Source of the DNA: Colwellia psychrerythraea
GTDB lineage: Bacteria; Pseudomonadota; Gammaproteobacteria; Enterobacterales; Alteromonadaceae
Direction of reading: 5' to 3'
DNA length: 64,000 nt
Assembly: GCF_000764185.1 (NCBI RefSeq)
Contig: NZ_JQEC01000004.1
Coordinates: forward strand, 248,001 to 312,000
This document shows positions 40,224 through 49,364 of the stretch, one piece after another. Position numbers and translations under genes: made by a program. Numbering within the stretch: position 1 is the first letter of the stretch; every line of letters begins with the position of its first letter. A model generated the notes under the pieces. That model worked only from the letters and a program-made list of their open reading frames with translations. It did no database searches and was not told where the DNA came from.

Positions 40224-40255
40224 ATTGCCGCGAATTATTTAAGTTAGGGGTAACA

Positions 40256-40903
40256 ATGAAAAACATCGAAATAGATGAAGAGCTTTATCAATACATTGCC
40301 ACGAATACACAATATATTGGTGAAAGTGCTTCTGCCATTTTACGTCGTTTACTAAATCTCGGTCTAGATACTAATGGTTTAAAAGCTGATGTTAAGACTG
40401 TTATCGTTAATGAAACTGTCACCGTTAACGATACAGCGCCTATTAAAGAAAGTACTAAATCAAAGGTGGAGCAGCCAATATCGAATGATGATGTAGCTAT
40501 GACAAATGAGCCTGAGATTATCGAACCAGCAAAAATTGAAAGCGTTATTCCTAAGCAAGTTAGCCTTGAAACTGTTTTTAATTTTATTAACAAAGAAGAG
40601 TTAGCCATGCAACGTGGTGCTGTCGGACGATTTTTACTCATCCTTGCTGCATTATACCGAGCTCATCCTGAGCAGTTTGCTGTGGTTACTGAAATCAGTG
40701 GTCGCGATCGCTTATATTTTGCTAACAGTGAAAATAAATTAGCAGAAAGTGGTAGCAGTACTAAACCTCGCCAAATACCGGAAAGTCCTTTTTGGGTTAT
40801 TACTAACTCTAACACCACACGTAAAAAAATGATGTTAACTAAAGCTTCTATTTCATTAGGTTATAGTGATGTTGATGTTGAAAAAATTCGTGAGCTACTC
40901 TAA
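40256..40903 (+). CDS. seqA: Replication initiation negative modulator SeqA
   Basis: Binds hemimethylated GATC sites and sequesters new origins. 215 residues against 181 in E. coli. The N-terminal multimerisation segment [35 protein letters not shown] and the C-terminal DNA-binding domain ([27 protein letters not shown]) are well conserved. The extra length is an acidic, Ser/Thr-rich linker at about residues 40-100. Followed by the remains of pgm, the usual seqA partner. Confidence 0.94.
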   Translation: MKNIEIDEELYQYIATNTQYIGESASAILRRLLNLGLDTNGLKADVKTVIVNETVTVNDTAPIKESTKSKVEQPISNDDVAMTNEPEIIEPAKIESVIPKQVSLETVFNFINKEELAMQRGAVGRFLLILAALYRAHPEQFAVVTEISGRDRLYFANSENKLAESGSSTKPRQIPESPFWVITNSNTTRKKMMLTKASISLGYSDVDVEKIRELL

Positions 40904-40956
40904 CTAAACTGTTGTAGAAACTCTAACTAATTGCCATTAATCATTAAGAACAAAAT

Positions 40957-42387
40957 ATGAGTGTTCATGCTTTTGCCGGCAAACCAGTTCGTCCTCAAGA
41001 TAGAATTAATATTGGTCAGTTAGTTAGTGACTACTTTGCCCAGACTCAAGATGTTAGCTTAGCAAGTAAGTTTTGGTACCTCAGGTCATCGTGGTAGTGC
41101 CAGGAAGCGTACTTTCAATGAATAGCATATTATTGCTATTTGTCAGGCTATCGCTGAGTATCGCTAATATAATGGCATTAATGGTCCGCCCTTTTTAGGT
41201 AAATATACCCATGCGTTATCTGAGCCGGCCTTTGCCAGGGCTATCTCTGTACTTATTGCCAATGGTGTTAATATTGTTATACAAAGTGACACATTATCAG
41301 GCAGGGGTTTTACGCCAACGCCGGTATTTCTCGCTTATTATTTGCCATAATAAATCAGACGCTAAAAATATTGCCGATGGTCTGGTGATAACTCCTTCTC
41401 ATAATCCACCCAGTGATGGCGGCATTAAATATAACTCTCCTCATGGCGATCCAGCTGAAGGCGACATCACTAAACAAATTGAGCAGCGTGCTAATGAATT
41501 AATTGCCGCTAACCCAGTGGCTATAAAACAGCTGTCTTACCAACAAGCATTACAATCACCTTTACTCATTAAAGAAGACTTTATTAGTCATTATGTTGAT
41601 CAACTTGACCAAGTGATTGATATGCAGGCTATAGCTAAAGCTGGTGTATCCATTGGTGTTGACCCGCTTGGCGGCTCAGGTATTGATTATTGGCCGGTGA
41701 TTGCTCAGCATATGACCTTAAGATAAAGGTTGTTAATGATGTTGTCGATGCTAGCTTTGCTTTTATGCCATTGGATAAAGACGGCAAGATTCGTATGGAC
41801 TGTTCTTCAAAATACGCTATGGCTGACTGAATCGCCATGAAAGATGGTTTTGATATCAGTGTTGGTAATGTCCCGACTTTGACAGACATGGCATCGTTAC
41901 CCCAAGTGGCGGTTTAATGAACCCTAATCATTATCTCGCTGTCGCCATTCATTACTTAATGACCCATAGAAATTGGCCTAAAAGTTGTAAAATAAACAAG
42001 ACGTTAGTGTCCAGCTCACTTATTGATGGTTTAGCTGATGCAAGTTACGCCTTTGGCGGAGAATAAAGTGCAGGTGCTTCTTTCTTAGCGCGTGATGGTA
42101 GTACTTGGACCACAGATAAAGATGGTTTTATCTTGGCTTTATTAGCAGCAAAGATTCTTGCCGATGATAAAATTATACAAGTACTTTCTCATCGACCTGG
42201 CAATGGTGCTGCCATAGGAGGCATAAAAGTAGTGACTGATAACGGTTGGTTTGCAGCGCGACCTTCAGGCACTGAAGAAATTTATAAAATCTATGCAGAA
42301 AGTTTTATTAATGAAAACCATCTACAAAGGATTATTAGTGAGGCACAAGCCATAGTGAGTGCTGCATTTAAAACAGCCGATCTATAA
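40957..42387 (+). pseudogene. pgm: Decayed phosphoglucomutase gene
   Basis: Remnant of alpha-D-glucose phosphate-specific Pgm (E. coli 546 residues) in its normal place after seqA. It starts MSVHAFAGKPVRPQDRINIG. A frameshift lies near 41068 (extra T in KFGTSGHRG), with in-frame stops TAG 41123, TAA 41165 and TAA 41348, then another shift before the TPSHNPP catalytic loop (41391 on). More damage: a shift near 41720, TGA 41828, a shift before PDFDRHG, and TAA 42064 inside GEESAG. Internal stretches of about 30 and 55 residues are missing. The C-terminal RPSGTE region survives. Too many lesions for sequencing error. Confidence 0.92.
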
Positions 42388-42539
42388 GTCATTACTATTA
42401 ATAGCTATTCCTGTCCTTAGTTATAGCTATTTCTTTTTAGAATGCGCCTCCTTTTTTTGTTTTAAACCTACTGTAAAGAATATTGCTCACTTCTTGTGAC
42501 TGGCATGGCAATTCATTGTCTTCGATTATTGAATGTCAG

Positions 42540-42556
42540 TTGACGTAAAGGTAAAG
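42540..42556 (+). promoter_or_regulatory. LiuR-like motif 1 upstream of bkd
   Basis: TTGACGTAAAGGTAAAG resembles the ACGTAAA-type MerR-family LiuR boxes I recall from branched-chain degradation operons. The palindrome is imperfect. Confidence 0.25.
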
Positions 42557-42653
42557 TAAAATGAGGTTATTACTTCATACTTTACCTAGGTATAAATTAG
42601 CTATAATAAAAAAAATAATTAAACCTAGCTAAAATCGAGTTATTTAAATTTAC

Positions 42654-42668
42654 TACACGTAAACGTAA
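42654..42668 (+). promoter_or_regulatory. LiuR-like motif 2 upstream of bkd
   Basis: TACACGTAAACGTAA contains two ACGT cores spaced by two bases in an imperfect palindrome, about 77 bp before the E1 alpha ATG. A better candidate than motif 1. Confidence 0.35.
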
Positions 42669-42744
42669 TTTAATCAACTTGTATCAACTTTCGCAGACTT
42701 TAATCGCAATATCTTGTGGGTTAGGGTAAAAAGAAGAGAACATT

Positions 42745-43926
42745 ATGAGCACAGAAATTTATAATGATGGACCGGTAGTGCATCAGCCTACTTTTATCGA
42801 TGGCCACAGTGTTGAAATTCCTGAATTGAGAATTTTACATCAAGACGGCACCACCTACCCTGGTGCTGATTTACCTGATATTGACCAAACATTAGCGACA
42901 AAAATTTATCATACTCTTGCCTTCCATCGTGTATTAGATGAACGCATGGTAGCATCGCAGCGGCAAGGGCGTTTAAGCTTTTACATGACCGCATTAGGTG
43001 AAGAAGCTGCCAGCGTAGGTGGTGCTGCGGGGTTAGAACCGCAAGATATGATCATGATGCAATATCGTGAACAGGGTGCCTTAATGTATCGTGGCTTTAG
43101 CCTTGAAAACTTTATGAACCAACTGTTTAGTAATGCTGAAGACTTAGGTAAAGGCCGTCAAATGCCAATACACTATGGCTCTAAAGCGCTAAATTGTATG
43201 ACGGTATCATCGACCCTTGCTACACAAATACCGCAAGCAACAGGTTATGCTTATGGGCAAAAATTACAAGGACTTGATGCTGTTACCATTTGCTACTTTG
43301 GCGAAGGGGCTGCGTCAGAAGGCGACTTCCATGCCGGTTTAAATATGGCAGCAGTACAAGAGGCGCCAGTGATCTTTTTCTGTCGAAACAATGGTTATGC
43401 CATTTCGACTCCTGCTGAAGAGCAGTTTAGAGGTAATGGCATTGCTTCACGTGGTGTGGGTTATGGTATTAAAACCATTCGAATTGATGGCAACGATATT
43501 CTAGCGGTACTAAAAGCAACACAAATTGCCCGGGCTTATGTAGTAAAAGAAAGTAAACCGGTATTAATTGAAGCTATGTCCTATCGTCTTGGTGCACATT
43601 CTACCTCAGATGACCCATCAGGTTATCGAACAAAAGAAGAAGAAGCTAAATGGCAAAGTAATGACCCTATTTTGCGTATGAAAAACTGGATGTTGAAGCA
43701 AAACTGGTGGGATGAAGCACAAGAAACAGCTTTGTTTGAGCAGTATAGAGAACAAGTGTTAGCGGCAGTAAAAGTGGCAGAGAAAATAGATAAGCCGAAC
43801 ATAGATACCATGATCACCGATGTTTATGATATGCCATCAGCACAACTTCAAGCACAGTTAGATGATGTGAAAGCTCACATCAAAAAATATCCAGAAGCTT
43901 ATCCATTTACCGCGGGGAAATTCTAG
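42745..43926 (+). CDS. bkdA1: Branched-chain 2-oxoacid dehydrogenase E1 alpha
   Basis: Thiamine-diphosphate subunit that decarboxylates 2-oxoacids from Leu, Ile and Val. 393 residues. The ThDP motif spans [18 protein letters not shown] to [31 protein letters not shown] is the phosphorylation-loop region of the BCKDH type rather than of pyruvate dehydrogenase. First of three genes with E1 beta and E2, 2-bp spacing to E1 beta. E3 (lpd) is not in the window. Confidence 0.9.
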   Translation: MSTEIYNDGPVVHQPTFIDGHSVEIPELRILHQDGTTYPGADLPDIDQTLATKIYHTLAFHRVLDERMVASQRQGRLSFYMTALGEEAASVGGAAGLEPQDMIMMQYREQGALMYRGFSLENFMNQLFSNAEDLGKGRQMPIHYGSKALNCMTVSSTLATQIPQATGYAYGQKLQGLDAVTICYFGEGAASEGDFHAGLNMAAVQEAPVIFFCRNNGYAISTPAEEQFRGNGIASRGVGYGIKTIRIDGNDILAVLKATQIARAYVVKESKPVLIEAMSYRLGAHSTSDDPSGYRTKEEEAKWQSNDPILRMKNWMLKQNWWDEAQETALFEQYREQVLAAVKVAEKIDKPNIDTMITDVYDMPSAQLQAQLDDVKAHIKKYPEAYPFTAGKF

Positions 43927-43928
43927 TC

Positions 43929-44906
43929 ATGGCGCAAATTAATTTATTACATGCTATCAATAGCGCACTTGATATTGCCATGGAGGACAATGACCGCACT
44001 GTATGTTTTGGTGAAGATGTTGGTCATTTTGGCGGTGTCTTTCGTGCCACTAGTGGCTTACAAGAAAAATATGGTAAAGCACGTTGTTTCAATACCCCGT
44101 TAGTAGAGCAAGGCATTATTGGTTTTGCCAATGGTTTAGCTGCTCAAGGCAGTGTTGCGATTGCTGAAATTCAATTTGCTGATTATATCTTTCCAGCCTT
44201 TGATCAAATCGTCAATGAAGCGGCTAAATTTCGTTACCGTACCGGCAATGAATTTAATGTTGGTAAACTGACTATTCGTACTCCATACGGTGGTGGTATT
44301 GCCGGTGGTTTGTACCATAGCCAATCGCCAGAGGCGTATTTTGCACATACTCCTGGTTTGAAAGTCGTTATTCCACGTAACCCATACCAAGCTAAAGGTT
44401 TATTACTTGCCTCGATTCGTGACGATAATCCGGTAATATTTTTTGAGCCGAAACGTTTATATCGTGCATCGGTAGGTGAAGTACCAGAAGAAGACTACCA
44501 ATTACCCTTAGGCAAAGCGGAAGTGGTACAAACAGGTACGGACATCACCTTACTCGCTTGGGGGGCACAAATGGAGATCATTGAAAAAGCCGCACAATTG
44601 GCAAGTAACGATGGTATTTCTTGTGAGGTGGTAGATTTACGTACTATTTTACCATGGGACATTGAAACCATTAGTAACTCAGTGATGAAAACAGGGCGTT
44701 TACTTGTCAGTCAAGAAGCACCGTTAACTGCAGGTTTTGCTAGTGAAATAGCGGCGACTATTCAAAGTGAATGTTTCTTACATCTTGAGTCGCCTATTGC
44801 TCGAGTGTGTGGCCTAGATACACCATACCCATTAGCGTTAGAAAAAGAATATGTTAGCGATCACTTAAAAGTGTATGAAGCAATTAAAAAGAGCGTTAAC
44901 TTTTAA
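43929..44906 (+). CDS. bkdA2: Branched-chain 2-oxoacid dehydrogenase E1 beta
   Basis: Partner of E1 alpha forming the alpha2beta2 decarboxylase. 325 residues. [38 protein letters not shown] is the typical N-terminus; [57 protein letters not shown] and [18 protein letters not shown] are canonical. Starts 2 bp after the E1 alpha stop. Confidence 0.92.
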   Translation: MAQINLLHAINSALDIAMEDNDRTVCFGEDVGHFGGVFRATSGLQEKYGKARCFNTPLVEQGIIGFANGLAAQGSVAIAEIQFADYIFPAFDQIVNEAAKFRYRTGNEFNVGKLTIRTPYGGGIAGGLYHSQSPEAYFAHTPGLKVVIPRNPYQAKGLLLASIRDDNPVIFFEPKRLYRASVGEVPEEDYQLPLGKAEVVQTGTDITLLAWGAQMEIIEKAAQLASNDGISCEVVDLRTILPWDIETISNSVMKTGRLLVSQEAPLTAGFASEIAATIQSECFLHLESPIARVCGLDTPYPLALEKEYVSDHLKVYEAIKKSVNF

Positions 44907-44936
44907 CGATAACTCCCTTTAAACAGGAAACAGAAC

Positions 44937-46211
44937 ATGAGTATTGATTTTATATTACCTGATATTGGTGAAGGTATCGTTGAGTGTGAACTCGTCGAGT
45001 GGTTAGTTAAAGAGGGTGAAGTTATTGTTGAAGATCAGCCTATTGCTGATGTGATGACAGATAAAGCTTTAGTGCAAATCCCTGCTATGCATTCGGGTGT
45101 AGTGGATAAGCTTTATTACAAACAAGGTGAAATAGCCAAAGTGCATTCACCACTTTTTGCTATGATCCCAGAAGGCGACTCTAGCACTAATGATGCGGCG
45201 CCAGTTGCTACCCCGGCAGAAGTTGCAAGCAAAGACGTTAAAACAGAAGCTGTTATAGAAAAAGCGCCAATCGCTGCAAAAACAGTTACTGGTGATAGCG
45301 CTGTTAATAGCACTAATAAAACTGTCAATGGTAAAGCACTAGCAAGCCCTGCAGTTAGGCGTGTAGCACGTGAACTTGATATTAATATCCATCAAGTTGC
45401 AGGCTCAGGTAAAAAAGGTCGAGTTTATAAAGATGATGTTGTTGCTTATAGTCAAAATGGTCAGGATGGAGTAGCGGCCCTTATCTCTGGCGGCAGTGTT
45501 ATTGGCGGTACAATAGTTGAGCCTATTCGCGGTATTAAAAAGATAATGGCAACAGCGATGCAAAATAGTGTTAGTACTATTCCGCACTTTACTTATTGTG
45601 AAGAAATTGACCTAACAGAACTTATCGCTTTACGTACAGAGCTAAAAGAAGTGTATGCTAAGCAAGATATTAAATTAACCATGATGCCGTTCTTTATGAA
45701 AGCTATGTCATTAGCGATTAAAGAGTATCCTTTGGTTAATACAAAGGTAAATGAAGACTGCACAGAGCTTACCTACTTTGATGATCACAATATTGGTATG
45801 GCAGTTGATTCTAAAGTAGGTCTACTTGTACCTAATATTAAACAGGTACAAACTAAGTCAATATTAGACCTAGCTAACGATATTATGCGCTTAACCAGTG
45901 ATGCCCGTAGTGGACGTGTTGCTAGTGAAGACCTAAAAGGTGGAACTATTACTATTTCTAATATTGGCGCAATAGGCGGCACTGTAGCGACACCTATTAT
46001 TAATAAACCGGAAGTGGCCATTGTTGCTTTGGGTAAATTACAAAAACTACCACGCTTTAATGAGCAAGGTGAGGTTGAAGCGCGCAGTATTATGCAAGTG
46101 AGCTGGTCTGGCGATCACAGAGTTATTGATGGCGGCACCATTGCCCGTTTTTGTAACCTGTGGAAATCATTCCTTGAAAAGCCAGCTCATATGTTAGTAC
46201 ATATGAGCTAG
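44937..46211 (+). CDS. bkdB: Branched-chain 2-oxoacid dehydrogenase E2 (lipoamide acyltransferase)
   Basis: Core acyltransferase passing acyl groups to CoA. 424 residues with one lipoyl domain (K43 in DVMTDKALV), an Ala-rich linker, a peripheral-subunit-binding domain (~135-172, ASPAVRRVARELDI...GRVYKDDV) and a catalytic domain ending with SWSGDHRVIDGGTIARF, holding the active-site His and Asp. DKA instead of the DKV/DKS of other E2s is common in BCKDH. Last gene before a strong terminator. Confidence 0.93.
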   Translation: MSIDFILPDIGEGIVECELVEWLVKEGEVIVEDQPIADVMTDKALVQIPAMHSGVVDKLYYKQGEIAKVHSPLFAMIPEGDSSTNDAAPVATPAEVASKDVKTEAVIEKAPIAAKTVTGDSAVNSTNKTVNGKALASPAVRRVARELDINIHQVAGSGKKGRVYKDDVVAYSQNGQDGVAALISGGSVIGGTIVEPIRGIKKIMATAMQNSVSTIPHFTYCEEIDLTELIALRTELKEVYAKQDIKLTMMPFFMKAMSLAIKEYPLVNTKVNEDCTELTYFDDHNIGMAVDSKVGLLVPNIKQVQTKSILDLANDIMRLTSDARSGRVASEDLKGGTITISNIGAIGGTVATPIINKPEVAIVALGKLQKLPRFNEQGEVEARSIMQVSWSGDHRVIDGGTIARFCNLWKSFLEKPAHMLVHMS

Positions 46212-46541
46212 CATTTTATAGAATGATTACCTAATAAAAGGCTAAAAGATTATATGCGGCCTTTATTTCGGTATAGTTTATTTTGGTAATGAGTAGCCAT
46301 TACCTTCAATCAATGCCTTGCCTCTAAGCCTTTTAATTCTCGCTAAGTGGTCTGTAAGTAAAAAAGTTAGTGCAACCAAGGAAACATATAAAAAAGCCCC
46401 GTTATCATTAGATAACGGGGCTTTTTAGTACTTAATGTCTAGATTATTTTTTAGATAAAGCTGCTTTAGATTAACCTTGTTTAAGTGCACAAGGTTAATC
46501 AGTAGCCATTGTCTAACAATTAATTACTTAATGTTTAAGCA
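46212..46541. other. Intergenic region between convergent bkdB and the M2 peptidase
   Basis: 330 bp without a gene. Besides the terminator at 46391-46426 it has a perfect 12-bp hairpin, GATTAACCTTGT (46469-46480) with ACAAGGTTAATC (46489-46500), 8-nt loop and no T tract, just past the peptidase stop. Confidence 0.6.
46391..46426. terminator. Bidirectional terminator after bkdB
   Basis: AAAAAGCCCCGTTATC (46391-46406) pairs perfectly with GATAACGGGGCTTTTT (46411-46426), 4-nt ATTA loop. Confidence 0.95.
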
Positions 46542-48401
46542 TTAGAAACCACATTGTTTACCTTGGTTTTTGTTTTTCAACCAAACATGTAACGGCGCAA
46601 AGTAATCTAAAATAGCACGGGCATCCATTTGTTCACTACCGGTAACAACTTTATAAGCTTGTTGCCATGGTTGGCTTGAGCCCATTTCTAGCATGGTATT
46701 AAGTGCAGCACCTGCTTCTTTTGAGTTATAAATTGAACAACGGTGAATAGGATCAGTGTTACCTGATATTTCACACAAAGCACGATGGAATTCAAATTGT
46801 TGAATGTGTGCTAAGAAGTAACGGCTATAAGGAACGCCGCCTGGTACATGGTATTTAGCACCAGGATCGAATGCATTGATATCGCGATCGACAGGAGCGG
46901 CTACACCCTGATATTTCTCACGTAATTCCCACCATGAAGTATTGTAGTTTTCTGGGGTGATTTCACCTGAATACACTTTCCAACGCCATTGATCAACCAT
47001 CAAACCAAATGGAATGAAAGCGATTTTATCAAGGGCTTGTTTCATTAATAAGCCAATATCTTTTGACTCATCAGGAATGGTATCAATTAAGCCGATTTCT
47101 TTTAAGTATTTAGGCGTAACTGATAAAGCAATAGTATCACCAATAGCCTCATGGAAGCCGTCATTGGCACTGTTTTGGAAGTATACCGGTTGGTCTTTAT
47201 AAGCACGTTGATAGAAGTTATGTCCTAATTCATGATGAATTACGTTAAACTCTTCGCCGGTCTTTTGGATACACATTTTAATGCGAATATCATCTTTAGC
47301 ATCTAGATCCCATGCGCTGGCATGACAAGTTACGTCTCTATCGGCAGGTTTAGTGAATAATGAACGGCTATAAAACGTTTCTGGTAAGGCGTCAAAACCC
47401 AGCGAAGTAAAGAATTTTTCAGCGCCTCTAACCATGTCTACTTCATCATAATTATGAATGGCTAATTGTTTAGTAACATCATAACCAGGATCGGCATCTT
47501 CAGGTGCAACTAAATCATATATGTTGCCCCAAGATTGGGCCCACATATTACCTAATAAATGAGCAGGAATAGGTTTGTCTTGCGCTACTTTATCAGTTCC
47601 GTAAGTTTCTCCTAACTCAGTTCTTACATAACAATGTAAGTCATCATATAAAGGTTTAACTTGGCCCCATAAACGGTCAAGCTCTTTAGCAAACTCATCG
47701 GCAGGCATATCATAATTTGAACGCCACATTGCACCTAAGTCTTTATAACCAAGGCCTTTCGCACCTTCATTAGCAAGCTCGGCTTGGCGGGTATAAAGTG
47801 GTTTCATTTCTGGGCTAATTTCACGCCAGCCTGACCACATCTCTAGTAATTCATCATAATCACGTGAATTGGCCATTTTAGCTGTCATATCACCTAAGCT
47901 GAGTTTCTCACCGGCTTTGGTGGTATAACTGCCTTTACCGTAAATACTACCAAGTTTAGCGCCTATAGTGGCAAGTTCAGCAGATTTTGCTGAGTCTTGC
48001 GGAGCAGGCATTACCAGACTCTGTTTTAAAATATTCAATTGACGACGTTGTGTCGGGTTTACATCTACGTTATCAAAAGTTGCTGCTTGCATGGCGTATC
48101 TAACACCTGCATCGGTAGATTTTTGATCGGCATCAGCGGCTAATGCTGCTGTGTCTTCAGTGATAAAGTTGGCGTATATCCACGCAGCACGTGAACCTTC
48201 TAAGTTTAAAGTTACCATTTCTTTAGCAACCTCATCTAAGAATATTTTTGCGTCTGCGGAGGTTAATGTTTTTTGTGCACTGACTTTTGTTATTTTTTCT
48301 ACTGGGGCTTGTGGGCTTGATTCTTGACTGCAGGCTGTTAAAGAAGCGGCAATAACTAAAGCAAGACCGGTAAACTTAAATGTTTTCTTAATCTGTTTCA
48401 T
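46542..48401 (-). CDS. M2-family peptidyl-dipeptidase (ACE-like), lipoprotein
   Basis: Zinc dipeptidyl carboxypeptidase of the angiotensin-converting-enzyme family. 619 residues. The N-terminus is a lipoprotein signal with lipobox LTAC (Cys24), so it is probably membrane-anchored in the periplasm. HELGH at 390-394 and the downstream E418 (NDGFHEAIGD) are the three zinc ligands. VPGGVPYSRYFLAHIQQFEFHRALC resembles the chloride/substrate region of ACE. Likely role: trimming short peptides for nutrition. Stands alone on the minus strand. Confidence 0.92.
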   Translation of the reverse strand: MKQIKKTFKFTGLALVIAASLTACSQESSPQAPVEKITKVSAQKTLTSADAKIFLDEVAKEMVTLNLEGSRAAWIYANFITEDTAALAADADQKSTDAGVRYAMQAATFDNVDVNPTQRRQLNILKQSLVMPAPQDSAKSAELATIGAKLGSIYGKGSYTTKAGEKLSLGDMTAKMANSRDYDELLEMWSGWREISPEMKPLYTRQAELANEGAKGLGYKDLGAMWRSNYDMPADEFAKELDRLWGQVKPLYDDLHCYVRTELGETYGTDKVAQDKPIPAHLLGNMWAQSWGNIYDLVAPEDADPGYDVTKQLAIHNYDEVDMVRGAEKFFTSLGFDALPETFYSRSLFTKPADRDVTCHASAWDLDAKDDIRIKMCIQKTGEEFNVIHHELGHNFYQRAYKDQPVYFQNSANDGFHEAIGDTIALSVTPKYLKEIGLIDTIPDESKDIGLLMKQALDKIAFIPFGLMVDQWRWKVYSGEITPENYNTSWWELREKYQGVAAPVDRDINAFDPGAKYHVPGGVPYSRYFLAHIQQFEFHRALCEISGNTDPIHRCSIYNSKEAGAALNTMLEMGSSQPWQQAYKVVTGSEQMDARAILDYFAPLHVWLKNKNQGKQCGF

Positions 48402-48531
48402 TTTTATAATCGTTATTAGAAAAGTTGTTAGGTGGCGCTAGTATATAAAATTGTTTGCTTGATACAAACTTTATCAGGGAAATCTTAGCTTAAGGCAGTA
48501 AAGCTTATATTACAGAGGGTGTTTTACAGGC

Positions 48532-48765
48532 AAAAAAAATGCTCATTCAAACGAATGAGCAAACTACAACATGAAACAGGGTTGAGATATAAAACAATAA
48601 TAAACAAAACAATGAATATAAGGGAGTCAATATGGGCAGAGTTATTAAAACCACTGCTTGCTTGAAACTGTGTTGATGATAAATGCTCTGCTTGTATTTT
48701 ACTGTATTGATAAGGTAATGATTTGTAATGGAGTGCTTATTTATAAATGACGGCGTTTTATAGGC
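48532..48765 (-). ncRNA. Candidate small RNA, copy 1
   Basis: On the minus strand the unit ends in TGCTCATTC-GTTT-GAATGAGCA (48561-48540) followed by eight Ts (48539-48532), a textbook intrinsic terminator. No gene precedes it on this strand, which suggests a short untranslated transcript. A TTGACT lies at 48630-48625. The promoter is not convincing, since the distance to AT-rich -10 candidates differs from copies 2 and 3. Confidence 0.4.
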
Positions 48766-48998
48766 AAAAAAATGCTCATTCAAATGAATGAGCAAACTAC
48801 AACATGAAACAGGTTGAGATATAAAAACAATAATAAACAAAACAATGTATAAGGGAGTCAATAAAGGCAGAGGGTGATTAAAACTGCTGCTTGCTTGAAA
48901 CTGAGTTAAGGATAAATGCTCTGCTTGTATTTTACTGTATTGATAAGGTAATTATTTGTAATGGAGTGCTTATTTATAAATGTCGGCGTTTTATAGGC
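48766..48998 (-). ncRNA. Candidate small RNA, copy 2
   Basis: Same design: terminator stem at 48794-48773 and seven Ts (48772-48766). The loop has changed (one substitution) while the 9-bp stem is intact. Minus-strand TTGACT at 48861-48856. Confidence 0.4.
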
Positions 48999-49207
48999 AA
49001 AAAAAATGCTCATTCAAACGAATGAGCAAACTACAACATGAAACAGGTTGAGATATAAAAACAATAATAAACAAAACAATGTATAAGGGAGTCAATAAAG
49101 GCAGAAAGTGATTAAAACCGTTGCTTGCTTGAAACTGAGTTAATGATAAATGCTCTGCTTGTGTTTTACTGTATTAATAGGGTTACGATTTGTAATAGAG
49201 TGTTTTA
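48999..49207 (-). ncRNA. Candidate small RNA, copy 3
   Basis: Terminator stem at 49028-49007 and eight Ts (49006-48999). Minus-strand TTGACT at 49095-49090. This copy lies nearest the TetR promoter and is the most diverged at its outer end. Confidence 0.4.
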
Positions 49208-49252
49208 ATCGCTTACATATTAAATGATTCTATCCTTGACGTTTTTAAAAGC

Positions 49253-49282
49253 TTGACCTGTTTACAAAGAATACGCTATTTT
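49253..49282 (+). promoter_or_regulatory. Promoter of the PsrA-like regulator
   Basis: TTGACC (49253-49258), an 18-nt spacer and TATTTT (49277-49282), about 83 bp before the ATG. The operator overlaps its -10. Confidence 0.6.
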
Positions 49283-49297
49283 AAACATGTGTTTAAA
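49280..49297. promoter_or_regulatory. Probable PsrA-type operator (autoregulation)
   Basis: TTTAAACA-TG-TGTTTAAA is a near-perfect palindrome containing AAAC-N4-GTTT, the core of the known Pseudomonas PsrA box. It overlaps the -10, so binding would repress the regulator's own gene. Confidence 0.6.
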
Positions 49298-49364
49298 CTA
49301 GCTGTTTATATTATAAGCCTATTGGTAATAAATCAGCTAAACAGCAAGCAGTAGAAGTTGAAAT

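Larger units (their letters stand above)
42388..42744. other. Intergenic region upstream of the bkd operon
   Basis: 357 bp without a gene. It contains a perfect TATAAT at 42602-42607 with a poor -35 (TACTTT, 18-nt spacer), an ACCTAGGT palindrome before it, and two ACGTAAA-type motifs described separately. Confidence 0.45.
48519..49207. repeat. Three tandem copies of a ~233-bp noncoding unit
   Basis: Units 48532-48765, 48766-48998 and 48999-49207 are near-identical apart from scattered substitutions and small indels; hairpin positions give periods of 233 and 234 bp. The last unit fades near 49205, and the first is preceded by a matching GTTTTACAGGC. No reading frame is conserved across copies. 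Each begins (plus strand) with an A run and a 9-bp perfect inverted repeat. Located between the divergent M2 peptidase and TetR genes. Confidence 0.93.

Noticed and set aside
41211-41726. Open frames 41211-41726 and 42133-42387 as separate genes.
   Set aside because: Both are pieces of the same decayed pgm, in different frames, without own ribosome sites.
48632-48676. A 14-codon plus-strand frame after AGGGAG in repeat copy 1.
   Set aside because: The ATG is changed to AAG in copies 2 and 3, so it is not conserved.
48547-48861. A 104-residue minus-strand reading frame across repeat copies 1 and 2.
   Set aside because: It crosses repeat boundaries, includes a terminator hairpin, has no ribosome site, and does not recur in the same phase in the other copy.
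48519-49207. The tandem array as a CRISPR.
   Set aside because: Units are ~233 bp and similar along their whole length; there are no short repeats with unique spacers and no cas genes.
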